From DASQFQ01 sp038327685 (GTDB lineage Bacteria > Actinomycetota > Thermoleophilia > Solirubrobacterales > Solirubrobacteraceae): DNA of 54,181 nucleotides. The stretch lies in NCBI GenBank assembly GCA_038327685.1, contig JBBQLH010000015.1, forward strand, positions 1-54,181. Reading direction: 5' to 3'. The translations under genes and the position numbers were made by a program. Positions within the stretch are counted from its first letter, which is position 1; each line of letters starts with the position of its first letter. The notes below the pieces were generated by a model. That model was not told the DNA's origin. It did no database searches and saw only the letters and a list, made by a program, of their open reading frames with translations. This document shows, piece after piece, positions 41,200 to 52,189 of this stretch.

Positions 41200-41363
41200 G
41201 CGTCAGGCTCTTCGTCGAGCTCGACCGCCTCGGCGCGGTGGACCGCGCAGAGGTTCGGCCCGCCCGCCTCGAGCGCGAGCTCGATCTCGCGGCCGGTGAG
41301 CTTGGCGCCGCACTCCTCGCAGCGCTCGGAGACCGACTCGAGGGAGTTCTCCTCAAGGCCCAT
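41196..41363 (-). CDS. 55-residue zinc-ribbon protein
   Basis: A short open frame read directly from the minus strand: it starts MGLEENSLESVSERCEECGA and ends ELDEEPDA. CEEC (about 15-18) and CAVH (about 40-43) give a C2-CH metal-binding set 21 residues apart, as in small zinc ribbons. The tail is acidic. Codons are strongly GC3. It starts ten bases after the acyl-CoA ligase stop, so it is the last gene of the transporter operon. Function unknown; perhaps a structural or regulatory ribbon. Confidence 0.75.
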   Translation of the reverse strand: MGLEENSLESVSERCEECGAKLTGREIELALEAGGPNLCAVHRAEAVELDEEPDA

Positions 41364-41372
41364 GGCGTGATT

Positions 41373-43049
<1,677 letters not shown>

Positions 43050-43059
43050 CCGTGTCCCC

Positions 43060-44307
43060 TTACTTCGCCTTGGCCTGGATCAGGTTGCCCTGGAGCTTCC
43101 AGTTCTGGCCGTCGAACTTGATGATCTGCATCGCCTCGAGCGGATAGCCGTCATCCGGCGACGTTTCGACCTTGTTGCCGGGCAGCAGCGTGCCCTGGTC
43201 GAGGCTCATGTTGCGCACCGCGTCCATCAGCGCGGCTCGCGTCGGCTTCTTCATCTGCTCGAGCGCCTTCGCCATCGTCGAGGCCACCGTCCAGCCGTAC
43301 ATGTTGAACCCGTCCTCGGGATCCGACTTCGGCGAGTACTGCTTGAGGGCGTCGCGGTACTCCTTGACCGCGGCGTCGTCCTTCCACTGCGGGTCCTGCG
43401 GGTCCTTGAAGTACGCCGTCGAGACGATGCCCTTGGCGTTCTGGAGCCCGACCGGCTTGAGCACGAGGTTCTTGTCCGCGCCCACGTTGTTGAGGATGTG
43501 CAGGGGCTTCCAGCCGGACTTGGCGACTGCGGCGATCGCCTGGGCGGAGAACTTCGGCGTCGTGATGTTCAGGAACGTGTCCGCCCCCGAGCGCGCCAGC
43601 CTGCCCACCTGCGCGGCGACCGTCGGGTCGGTGACGTTGTAGGTCTCCTTCTTGACGATCTTGATGCCCGAGCCGGCGATGCCCTGCTCGAAGCCGCCGA
43701 GCAGGTCCTTGCCGAAGCCGTCGTTCTGGTAGAGCACGGCGACCTTGGCCTTTGGCTTGGCCTTCTTGAGGTAGTCCGCGTAGACCTTCGCCTCGGTCAC
43801 GTAGTTCGGCTGCCAGCCGATCGTGTACGGGTGGGCCTTGATGTCCTTGCCCCATTGCGACGAGCCGGTGGCGACATAGAGCTGCGGGACCTTCTGCTGG
43901 TTGAGGAAGTCCCAGATCGCCAGGTTGTTCGGCGTCCCGAGCGTGTTGAACATCGCGAACACCTTCTCCTGCTGGACGAGCCGGCGCGCGTTCTGGAGCG
44001 CCTTCGGCGGCTCGTAGCCGTCGTCGAGCGCCATGAAGTCGATCTTGCGCCCGTTCACGCCGCCCTTGGCGTTGAGGTACTTGAAGTAGGCCTTGGCGCC
44101 CTCGCCGATCGTCCCGTACGCCGACGCGGGACCGCTGAACGGATACGAGCCGCCGAGCTTGATCGACGTCTTGGTTATGCCGGGATCGGCACTGGCGCTG
44201 CTGCTGCCGCCGCCGCCTCCCCCACTCGAGCTGTCACGACCGCATGCCGCCGGCACCAGCGCCAGTACGGCGATCAGCGCCACCCACAGCCACTTCTGCC
44301 ACCTCAT
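43060..44307 (-). CDS. ABC transporter substrate-binding lipoprotein, branched-chain type
   Basis: Type-I periplasmic-binding-protein fold (LivJ/LivK, HAAT family), 415 residues. Lipoprotein signal with LVPAACGR lipobox (Cys22), a Gly/Ser linker, then IKLGGSYPFSGPASAYGTIGEGAKAYF and VNGRKIDFMALDDGYEPPKALQNARRL. Further VAVLYQNDGFGKDLLGGF and the C-terminal TRAALMDAVRNMSLD. Binds ligand outside the membrane for the permeases encoded upstream. The family takes amino acids, amides, aromatic and short carboxylic acids. AGGAG before the ATG. Confidence 0.93.
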   Translation of the reverse strand: MRWQKWLWVALIAVLALVPAACGRDSSSGGGGGGSSSASADPGITKTSIKLGGSYPFSGPASAYGTIGEGAKAYFKYLNAKGGVNGRKIDFMALDDGYEPPKALQNARRLVQQEKVFAMFNTLGTPNNLAIWDFLNQQKVPQLYVATGSSQWGKDIKAHPYTIGWQPNYVTEAKVYADYLKKAKPKAKVAVLYQNDGFGKDLLGGFEQGIAGSGIKIVKKETYNVTDPTVAAQVGRLARSGADTFLNITTPKFSAQAIAAVAKSGWKPLHILNNVGADKNLVLKPVGLQNAKGIVSTAYFKDPQDPQWKDDAAVKEYRDALKQYSPKSDPEDGFNMYGWTVASTMAKALEQMKKPTRAALMDAVRNMSLDQGTLLPGNKVETSPDDGYPLEAMQIIKFDGQNWKLQGNLIQAKAK

Positions 44308-45289
44308 CCTCGCTCCTCCCCTTGGTTGACCCTTGCACTTCGACGACTCGTGCCCAGGCGGCGCGGAGCAGGCCCATGATGCCGCCCCGGAACACGTACA
44401 TGCACGCGATCAGCGTCGCGCCGTAGATCACGCCCGACAGCGCCTCGTCGACGTCGGCCGACCAGACGGGTACGAAGACGATGAACAGCGCCCCGAAGAG
44501 CGCACCCGCCACGGTCGCCAGCCCGCCGACCACGATCGCCGCGAGGAACGCGAACGACACCGTGAGCGTGAACGACTCGGGCGCGACGAAGCCGTTGGCG
44601 AACGTGAACAGCGAGCCCGCGACGCCCGCGTAGGCGGCGCTCAGCCCGAACGCCCGCGTCTTGAACGTCGCGAGGTTGACCCCCATCGTGCGCGCCGCCG
44701 TCTCGTCGTCGCGCATCGCGATCAGCGCGCGGCCGATGTTGCGGCGCACGATCCCGGACGCGAGCCAGAACAGCGGCACGGCGACCGCGAGCGCGAGGAA
44801 ATAGAGGAACTGGTCGTCCGCGAGCCCAAGCGAGGACGGCGACTTGGGCTGGGCGATGCTGATCCCCTGGCTGCCGCCGGTGAGACCGTCGAAGCGCTTG
44901 ATCAGCACCGGCGTCACGCTCGCGAGGTAGAGGCCGCGCAGCCGCAGCGCCGGCAGCCCGAGCGCGAGTCCGGCGACGAAGCAGACGAGCGCGGCGGCGG
45001 GCACGGTCAGCAGGTGCGGGATCGAGGTCCTGTGGAGCAGGATCGCCCCCGTGTACGCGCCGAGGCAGAAGAACGCCCCGTGCCCGAGCGAGATCTGGCC
45101 CGAGTAGCCCACGAGCAGGTTGAGGCCGAGCACGGCGACGGCGTAGATCAGCACGAGCGTGAACTGCGACACGCGGTAGGGCCCGAAGAAGAACGGGATC
45201 GCCACCGCGACGACGGCGAGCGCCGCGAGGCCCGCGAGCTTCAGTTGCTTGTGCCGCGCCGAGTCGCGCTCCACGGACATGAGGCTCAC
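44234..45289 (-). CDS. branched-chain-type ABC permease, LivM-like
   Basis: Permease of about 351 residues with about ten hydrophobic helices. LNLLVGYSGQISLGHGAFFCLGAYTGA and the cytoplasmic coupling helix (ALIAMRDDETAARTMGVNLATFKTRAFGLSA) are typical of LivM. The GTG at 45289 is preferred: GGAGG lies eight bases upstream and it overlaps the livH stop; ATG 45280 is the alternative. The 3' end overlaps the binding-protein gene by 74 bases, adding a charged Gly-rich tail. Confidence 0.92.
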   Translation of the reverse strand: MSLMSVERDSARHKQLKLAGLAALAVVAVAIPFFFGPYRVSQFTLVLIYAVAVLGLNLLVGYSGQISLGHGAFFCLGAYTGAILLHRTSIPHLLTVPAAALVCFVAGLALGLPALRLRGLYLASVTPVLIKRFDGLTGGSQGISIAQPKSPSSLGLADDQFLYFLALAVAVPLFWLASGIVRRNIGRALIAMRDDETAARTMGVNLATFKTRAFGLSAAYAGVAGSLFTFANGFVAPESFTLTVSFAFLAAIVVGGLATVAGALFGALFIVFVPVWSADVDEALSGVIYGATLIACMYVFRGGIMGLLRAAWARVVEVQGSTKGRSEDEVAEVAVGGADRRTGAGAGGMRS

Positions 45290-46166
45290 GCGCGCACGAC
45301 CTCCGGCGAGCCGAACAGCCCGTTCGGGCGCACGAGCAGGACCCCGAAGATGATCGCGAGCGGCACCAGGATCGTGAGGTCGGAGCCGATGAAGCCGATG
45401 TAGTCGCCCGCCAGCGTCTCGGCCACGCCGATGATCCAGCCACCGATCACGGCGCCCTTGGGGGAGTCGAAGCCGCCGAGGGTCGCCGCCGCGAACGAGT
45501 ACACGAGCACGCCGCCCATGAAGTTGACGTCGAGGAACAGCTGCGGCGCGACCAGCACGCCGGCCAGCGCGCCGAGCAGCGCCGCGAGGCCCCAGCCGAT
45601 CATCAGCGTGCGCCCGACGTTGATGCCCACGAGCCGGCTCGACGCGGGGTTGGCGGCGGCCGCGCGCATCGCGAGCCCGAGCTTCGTCTTCTCGAAGAGC
45701 AGCCACAGCAGGCCCGTGACCGCCAGCAGCACCGCGACGATCCCGAGCGACTCGTAGGACAGCTGGACGCCCGCGACCTTCGTGCTGCCGCCGGGCAGCG
45801 CGCGCGGGAAGCCGCGGTTGTTGAAGCCCCAGATCCAGCCCGCAGCGGAGTTGACGAGGATGAAGAGGCCGAGCGTGACGATCAGGATCGTCAGCGGGTC
45901 CTCGCCCTCGACGGGCCGGATGATCACGCGCTCGATCACCATGCCGCCGGCGAACGAGGCGGCCAGCGCCGCGAGCAGCGCGAGCCCGAGTGGCAGCCCG
46001 GCCTGGACGAGCGCCCACGCGACGAAGGTCGAGAACATCGCCATCTCGCCCTGGGCGAAGTTGACGATCCCGGTCGAGCGGAAGATCAGGACGAGCGCGA
46101 GTGCGAGCGCGCCGTAGATCGACCCGATGGCGATCCCGTCGATCACGAGCTGGATGAAGCGCTCCA

Positions 46167-46167
<1 letters not shown>
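45286..46167 (-). CDS. branched-chain-type ABC permease, LivH-like
   Basis: 293 residues, about eight TM helices. LivH signatures: GIAIGSIYGALALALVLIF, TGIVNFAQGEMAMF, the coupling region GLAMRAAAANPASSRLVGINV, and AATLGGFDSPKGAVIGG. Pairs with the LivM-like protein to form the membrane channel. The ATG overlaps the livF stop (ATGA). Confidence 0.93.
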
Positions 46168-46870
<703 letters not shown>

Positions 46871-46874
<4 letters not shown>

Positions 46875-47629
46875 GGCGAAGCTCCGAGGTAGGCCTCGAT
46901 CACCTTCGGGTCCTCCTGGACCTCGGCCGGCTTGCCGTCGGCGATCTCGCGCCCGAAGTCGAGCACCACGACGTGGTCGGAGATCCGCATGACCATCCCC
47001 ATCGCGTGCTCGACGAGCAGGATCGTCAGGTCGTATTCGGTGCGCAGCGCGAGCAGCAGGTCGGCGAGCGCCTCCACCTCGCCGTGGCTGAGGCCGCCGG
47101 CGGGCTCGTCGAGCAGCAGCAGCTTCGGGCGCGTGCACAGCGCGCGCGCCAGCTCGACGCGCTTGAGCGTGCCGTAGGGGAGGTTGGTGGCGGGCCGGTC
47201 GGCGACGTCGGCGAGCTCGAGGCGCTCGAGCGCGCCGTCGGCCTGCCGGCGCGTCTCGCGCTCGGAGCGGCGCGCGCCGGGGAGCCCGAGGCCCGCCGCG
47301 ACGAACGAGCCGCGGCAGGTGTGGTGCGCGCCGAGCATCACGTTCTCGCGCACGGTCAGCGAGGGCGCGAGCCCGAGGTTCTGGAACGTTCGCGCGATCC
47401 CGAGCGGCGCGATCTCGTGGGGCAAGCGTGCCAGCAGGTCCTCGCCTTCGAACGCGATCGTGCCCTCGTCGGGGTCGGCGAGGCGGCTGATGCAGTTGAA
47501 GAGCGTCGTCTTGCCGGCGCCGTTGGGGCCGATCAGGCCGCAGATCTCACCGGCCTCGACCCCGAAGGTGGGGCCGTCGAGGGCGACCACGCCCCCGAAT
47601 CGCACGACGACATCCGTTACGGACAGCAT
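46871..47629 (-). CDS. ABC transporter ATPase, LivG-like
   Basis: 252 residues. Walker A GPNGAGKTTL, signature LPYGTLKRVELARAL (the LivG form of LSGGQ), Walker B LLLLDEPAGGLSHGE and the H-loop in LLVEHAMGMVMRISDHVVVLDFG. First gene of the operon livG-livF-livH-livM-binding protein-CoA ligase-zinc ribbon. GGAGGAGG upstream of the ATG. Confidence 0.94.
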
Positions 47630-47658
47630 TGGCTTCCGGTCCCCTCCTCCTCGGCAAA

Positions 47659-47677
47659 CCTACCCACTTTGAGTAGG
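47659..47677. promoter_or_regulatory. inverted repeat upstream of the transporter operon
   Basis: CCTAC and GTAGG spaced by nine bases, 30 bases before the livG start in the only gap before the operon. Size and position suit a dimeric repressor operator (TetR/FadR type). No regulator gene is adjacent. Confidence 0.3.
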
Positions 47678-47685
47678 CCGAAGCG

Positions 47686-48342
47686 TCAGTAGGGAGGGAA
47701 CTCCGCCCACCACGCGCCCAGCGCGCGGAAGGCGGTCCAGAAGGCGCGCTTGGCGTCCTCCTCGTCGAGCGCCCCGTCGATGTCGGGCACGACGAGTGCA
47801 TCGATCGACGGCGTCAGCGCCTGAACGACGCCGCGCTGGTCCTCGACGGTGCGCGCCAGCGGGAGCGCGAGCTCGTTGAGCGCCGCGAGCGCCTCGTCGC
47901 CCATGACCACGACGATCTTGGGCTGGACGATCGCGATCTCCTCGACGAGCCGGGCGAGGCACTCGGGCGCGGCCAGCGAGGTGTCGGCCACCGGGCACTT
48001 CACGCACAGCGTCCCGTAGACGGCAAGCGGGTCGATGTCGAGCCGGCGCAGCGACTTCATGAGCGCGGTTCCGGAGCGGCCGTAGAAGGCCACGCCCTCC
48101 TCGATCTCCGACGGGGCGGGCGCGTACTTGAGCAGGAAGACGTCGGCCTGCGGATGGCCCGAGCCGAGCACCGGCATCAGGTTGCCGCGCGGGCAGGCCG
48201 TGCAGCCCTGCAGGTCGCGGGTGAACTCGTTGAGCTCGCGGATCGCTCGCTCCAGGTACTTCTCGCGGATCTCGTCGTCGGTGGCGGGCATCCCGCCCAG
48301 CGGTTTAGCCGTCGCGCCCCCTTCTCCTTGCCCCTGCATCAT
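47686..48342 (-). CDS. uracil-DNA-glycosylase-family protein with degenerate active site
   Basis: 218 residues, similar to family 4/5 uracil-DNA glycosylases. Four Cys for the 4Fe-4S cluster are kept: CTACPR (near 47-50), and CVKCP plus a Cys 11 residues on. YGRSGTALMKSLRRLDID matches the segment after motif 1. But motif 1 (normally GEAPG) reads KYAPAPS, and the C-terminal HPS motif is replaced by VVPDIDG. It may bind DNA without glycosylase activity, or act on something else. Start overlaps the upstream gene's stop; two ATGs lie in tandem. Confidence 0.72.
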   Translation of the reverse strand: MMQGQGEGGATAKPLGGMPATDDEIREKYLERAIRELNEFTRDLQGCTACPRGNLMPVLGSGHPQADVFLLKYAPAPSEIEEGVAFYGRSGTALMKSLRRLDIDPLAVYGTLCVKCPVADTSLAAPECLARLVEEIAIVQPKIVVVMGDEALAALNELALPLARTVEDQRGVVQALTPSIDALVVPDIDGALDEEDAKRAFWTAFRALGAWWAEFPPY

Positions 48343-50228
48343 TGGTTGCGCGCGACTCGGCGGACGCGACGCTGCCGCGCGGCCCTCCGGGCGCCCGCCG
48401 GAGTCGCCTTCGTCTGCAGGAACTTCAGGGCCTGGACGTAGAGCAGCGACTGCGGCTTGCGGACGATGTCGGCGTCGCGCAGCGACTCGAGGAACTCCTC
48501 CGGGCCGTCGAAGTCGCGCATGCGGATCCGCACGGACCCGAGCCCCTGGGGCACGTGCGCATCGGAGCCGGCGCCGCCCACGATCCGGTACTTGGCCGCG
48601 AAGCGGACGGCCTCCTCGTTGAAGGCGCTGATCGCGACGCGCGCGTTGAAGACCTCGAGAGCGTCGATGTCCTCGACCACGGCGAGCAGGTGCTCGTAGT
48701 CCGGCACCGAGTGCAGGCGGTCGAACGGGTGCGGCACGTAGACGAGGCCGCCCTGGGCCTTGATCGCCGCGATCGTCTCGTCGAGCGTCATCCCGCGCGG
48801 GATCTTCTCCTCCAGGAAGAGGCCGATCACCTCGCCCTGGTCGGCGGTCTTGACCTCCTCCGCCACGATCACCTTGACGCCGAACTCGGCGGCCTTCGCG
48901 CGCGCGTCGAGCGCACCCGAGACCTCGTTGTGGTCGGTGACCGCGATCGCGCCGAGACCGGCGGCGCGGGCGCTGGCGAGCAGGACGTCGACCGGGGTCG
49001 CGCAGTCGCTCGAGTGGTCGGTGTGCATGTGCAGGTCGACGTCGATCAGTCGCCGCTCGGCGATCCGGGCCCGCACCGCCGGGTTCTCCGGCGCGACGTG
49101 CCGCCGCGCGGCGACCTCGGCGTAGATCGCCTCGAAGCCGCGGGCCACGTGCCCCCAGTCGAGCTCGTCGCGGCGCTCCCGGCCGCGCTCGCGCAGCGTG
49201 TCGCGCAGTCCCTCGTCGCGGATCAGGCGCTCGAGCTGGGCGGCGAGCGTGTCGACGTCGCCGGGCTCGAACAGCAGCCCGAGGTCCTGCTCGCGGCAGA
49301 CGACCTCTTCGTACGGCGGGAGGCGCGTGGCGACCGGGATCGCGCCCGCCCCGAGCGCGCGCACGAGCAGGCCCGGCGCGGGCGCGACGCCGAGGGAGGC
49401 GGCCACCATCACGTCGGCGCCCGCGAGCACCTCGGCCTGCGTCGTGTCCTCCGCGGACAGCACGCGCACGCGGTCGAGCAGCCGCGAGCGGATCGTCGGC
49501 GCCGCCCCCGAGGGCGCGAACACCGTCGCCTCCCAGTCGAGCTCGGCCGGCAGCCGGCGCAACGCGCGCAGGAACAGCCGCAGCGCGCCGCGCTCCTCCT
49601 GGTCGCAGAACGCGATCCGGAGCCGGCCGTCGTGCTCCGCGCGCTCGGTCGGCGCCGCGCCCGGCCGCAGGATGCGGTAGTCGGCCGGGAAGACCCGCTG
49701 CATCAGGTCGCGGGTGGCCTCGAACGACGCGGTGCGGGCGTCGAGCCGGCCGAAGAACAGCTCGACGAAGCGGCGCGCGACCTGGGTGGAGAGCACCCGC
49801 TCGGCCGGGGCGTGGAAGGAGCCGACGTTGAGCGAGCGCGAGTGGCGCAGCGCGACCGATGCGGCGCTGGGGGCAAACGGCTCGTGGACGTGCACGAAGT
49901 CGGGCGGCGCCGTGCTCAGCGCCTCCTCGATCGTGCGCGAGATGTCCAGCGGCGGCGAGGGCATCGCCCCGCGGCGGGCGCCCGCCAGCGGCAGCAGCTC
50001 GCCGACCCCGATCACCCGCACCTCGCCCTCCGGGCCGAACAGCTCGCCCGAGCGGATCAGGCGCCGCGAGTCGCGCACGAGCGCGGTCGAGCTCGTCGGC
50101 GCGAGCACGACGACGCGGTGCCCCAGCGTCGCCAGCTCGCCCGACAGCGCGTCCACGAAGGCGTTGACCTCGTGCTCATCCTCCCAGGGGTACGGGGAGA
50201 CCTGGGCGATGGAGAAGCGCTCCGGCAC
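48339..50228 (-). CDS. fusion: degenerate GT4-like glycosyltransferase plus PHP phosphoesterase domain
   Basis: 629 residues, cytosolic. Residues about 1-390 have the two-Rossmann shape of GT-B family 4 (IAQVSPYPW; PDFVHVHEPFAPSAASVALRH; GLLFEPGDVDTLAAQLERLI), but the glycine loop after the first strand is EHEV. The EX7E motif, which holds the nucleotide-sugar in PimA-type enzymes, has lost both Glu (region ASLGVAPAPGLLVRAL). Residues about 395-570 are a PHP domain with intact metal motifs: DLHMHTDHSSD, AVTDHNE, YVPHPFDRLHS and GSDAHVPQGLG. So the phosphoesterase part looks active and the transferase part may only bind ligand. It lies in an operon with inositol-phosphate synthase and a phosphatidylinositol-synthase-type enzyme, suggesting inositol phospholipid metabolism. 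Confidence 0.82.
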   Translation of the reverse strand: MPERFSIAQVSPYPWEDEHEVNAFVDALSGELATLGHRVVVLAPTSSTALVRDSRRLIRSGELFGPEGEVRVIGVGELLPLAGARRGAMPSPPLDISRTIEEALSTAPPDFVHVHEPFAPSAASVALRHSRSLNVGSFHAPAERVLSTQVARRFVELFFGRLDARTASFEATRDLMQRVFPADYRILRPGAAPTERAEHDGRLRIAFCDQEERGALRLFLRALRRLPAELDWEATVFAPSGAAPTIRSRLLDRVRVLSAEDTTQAEVLAGADVMVAASLGVAPAPGLLVRALGAGAIPVATRLPPYEEVVCREQDLGLLFEPGDVDTLAAQLERLIRDEGLRDTLRERGRERRDELDWGHVARGFEAIYAEVAARRHVAPENPAVRARIAERRLIDVDLHMHTDHSSDCATPVDVLLASARAAGLGAIAVTDHNEVSGALDARAKAAEFGVKVIVAEEVKTADQGEVIGLFLEEKIPRGMTLDETIAAIKAQGGLVYVPHPFDRLHSVPDYEHLLAVVEDIDALEVFNARVAISAFNEEAVRFAAKYRIVGGAGSDAHVPQGLGSVRIRMRDFDGPEEFLESLRDADIVRKPQSLLYVQALKFLQTKATPAGARRAARQRRVRRVARNQ

Positions 50229-50263
50229 GGCGGCGGAAGCCTAGCCGCCGCCGTGCCGAGCCA

Positions 50264-51493
50264 CTACTCAGCCGCCGCCCTGTCTCGCCCAGAGGGCTCG
50301 CCACCGGCTTCGCCTCGCTTCTTCTTGCGAGCCGCCGGCGACGGCGTCCTGGTCCGCGCGTACTCCGCGATGAACTGCTCCGTCGCCTCGCGGGCCAGAT
50401 CGTCGGCGCGCTGGTTGTGGGGCGACTTCATGAGGTAGGAGCTGGGGCCGTCGAGCTGGCCGGAGAGGCCGTGGTTGAGGCCCAGCTTGCAGCAGCGCAC
50501 GGCGTCGATGACGATGCCGGCGGAGTTCGGGGAGTCCCAGACCTCCATCTTGAGCTCGACGCTCAGCGGCACGTCGCCGAAGGCCTGGCCCTCGACCCGG
50601 ATGTGGGCCCACTTGCGGTCCTCGAGCCACGGCACGTAGTCCGACGGCCCGACGTGGATGTCGCCCGGCGGCAGCTCGTGGTCCATGATCGACGTCACGG
50701 CGTTGGTCTTGGAGATCTTCTTGGACTCGAGCCGCTCGCGCTCGAGCATGTTGTAGAAGTCCATGTTGCCGCCGACGTTGAGCTGCGAGGTGCGCAGGAT
50801 CTTCACGCCGCGGTCCGCGAACAGGCGCGCCAGCGTCCGGTGCATGATCGTGGCGCCGACCTGCGACTTGATGTCGTCGCCGATGATCGGCAGCCCCGCC
50901 TTCTTGAAGCGGTTGTTCCAGTACTCCTCGCGCGCGATGAACACGGGGATGCAGTTCACGAACGCGCAGCCGGCCTCGATGACCTGCTCGACGTACCACT
51001 TGGTCGCCTGCTCGGAGCCGACCGGGAGGTAGGAGACGACGATGTCGGTCTGGGTCTCCTTGAGCACCTCGACGATGTCGACGGTCGAGCCCTCGGCCTT
51101 CGTGATCTTCTCCTTGAGGTACTTGCCCAGCCCGTCGTGCGTCATCCCGCGCTGGACCGGCACGCCCAGGTGGGGCAGGTCGCCCTCGATGAACTTCAGC
51201 GTGTTGTTCTGGCCGGAGAAGATCGCCTCGGAGACGTCCTTGCCGACCTTCTCGGAGTCGATGTCGAAGGCCGCCGAGACCTCGATGTCGGAGACGTGGT
51301 AGCCCCCGAGGTCGACGTGCATGAGGCCGGGGACGGACTCGGACGCGTCGGCGTCGCGATAGTGGTGGATGCCCTGGACGAAGGAGGACGCGCAGTTGCC
51401 CACGCCGATGATCGCGACGCGCACCTTGCCCTCCTGGTAGCGCCCCTTCCCGTTGGTCGCCGGGCTGTGCCCGTTGCTCCCGTTCTTGCTCAC
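50264..51493 (-). CDS. ino1: inositol-3-phosphate synthase (actinobacterial type)
   Basis: NAD-dependent conversion of glucose 6-phosphate to inositol phosphate; 409 residues. NAD motif VAIIGVGNCASSFVQG, TQTDIVVSYLPVGSEQATKWY, GDDIKSQVGATIMHRTL (catalytic Lys region), LNVGGNMDFYNML and SYLMKSPHNQ. The C-terminal 20 residues (KKKRGEAGGEPSGRDRAAAE) are low-complexity and come mostly from repeat copy C. GTG start. Lies between the GT-PHP fusion and the CDP-alcohol phosphatidyltransferase gene. Confidence 0.95.
   Translation of the reverse strand: MSKNGSNGHSPATNGKGRYQEGKVRVAIIGVGNCASSFVQGIHHYRDADASESVPGLMHVDLGGYHVSDIEVSAAFDIDSEKVGKDVSEAIFSGQNNTLKFIEGDLPHLGVPVQRGMTHDGLGKYLKEKITKAEGSTVDIVEVLKETQTDIVVSYLPVGSEQATKWYVEQVIEAGCAFVNCIPVFIAREEYWNNRFKKAGLPIIGDDIKSQVGATIMHRTLARLFADRGVKILRTSQLNVGGNMDFYNMLERERLESKKISKTNAVTSIMDHELPPGDIHVGPSDYVPWLEDRKWAHIRVEGQAFGDVPLSVELKMEVWDSPNSAGIVIDAVRCCKLGLNHGLSGQLDGPSSYLMKSPHNQRADDLAREATEQFIAEYARTRTPSPAARKKKRGEAGGEPSGRDRAAAE
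50279..50322 (-). repeat. dispersed two-hairpin repeat, copy C (inside ino1)
   Basis: Within the last codons of ino1, encoding EAGGEPSGRDR. The minus strand reads GGCGAAGCC (first hairpin) and then GGTGGCGAGCCCTCTGGGCGAG, with CCC/GGG around the TCT triloop. Confidence 0.75.
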
Positions 51494-51547
51494 GTAGTCA
51501 CCTCGAAGTTGAAATCGCCGGATTGGAACCCCGTGGCGCGTGCGCAG

Positions 51548-52150
51548 TTACAGAGCGGCGGGGCGAGTCAGCTCGCCGCGGACGTGCCAGATGCGCTGCA
51601 CGACGGTGATCACCGAGAGCCCGGCCAGCACATAGACCGCCGGTTCCAGCAGCTCGACGTCGACGACGCCGGCTCCCTTGGCGAGGATCAGCCCCGCCGA
51701 GAGGATCACGACCCGCACGGCGCGGTCCGCGATGCCGACCTTGCACTCCACGCCGAGCGCCTCGGCACGGGCACGAGTGTAGGAGACCATCAGCGAGGCC
51801 AAGACGGCCACGACGACGGCGGAGACCGCGAGGTTGTCGCCGCGGTCGGAGAACTGGTAGGCCACGGCGGTCAGCACGACGCCCTCCTCGATGCGGTCGA
51901 GCGTCGAGTCGAGGAAGGCCCCGAACGGCGTTCCCTTGCCCGACATGCGCGAGTAGCGGCCGTCGAGCATGTCGCAGACCGAGCCGATCACGAACGCGAG
52001 CCCGCCGAGGAAGTACTCGTCCTGCCAGACAAGAACTGCAGCGACGACGCAGAGCGCGAAGCCGGTGAGCGAGATGGCGTTGGGCGTCAGGCGCGACTCG
52101 ACCAGGCGATCGCGCACCAACGACTGATACTCCCGGGCTGACGAGCTCAT
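51548..52150 (-). CDS. CDP-alcohol phosphatidyltransferase (phosphatidylinositol-phosphate-synthase-like)
   Basis: Integral membrane enzyme of 200 residues with six hydrophobic helices. The family motif DxxDGxxAR(x8)GxxxDxxxD appears as DMLDGRYSRMSGKGTPFGAFLDSTLD, with Ser for the usual Ala. It transfers a phosphatidyl group from CDP-diacylglycerol to an alcohol. Neighbouring ino1 makes inositol phosphate, so the acceptor is most likely inositol 1-phosphate, as in mycobacterial PgsA1, giving phosphatidylinositol phosphate. Glycerol phosphate is the alternative. An N-terminal amphipathic helix precedes TM1. Confidence 0.88.
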   Translation of the reverse strand: MSSSAREYQSLVRDRLVESRLTPNAISLTGFALCVVAAVLVWQDEYFLGGLAFVIGSVCDMLDGRYSRMSGKGTPFGAFLDSTLDRIEEGVVLTAVAYQFSDRGDNLAVSAVVVAVLASLMVSYTRARAEALGVECKVGIADRAVRVVILSAGLILAKGAGVVDVELLEPAVYVLAGLSVITVVQRIWHVRGELTRPAAL

Positions 52151-52189
52151 CGCGGGGCGATGCTATCCGGCACCGCCCCGCTGTCCCGC

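Noticed and set aside
51510..51540. tRNA-like T-arm (GATTGGAACCCC) near 51520
   Set aside because: No acceptor or anticodon stem can be formed around it.
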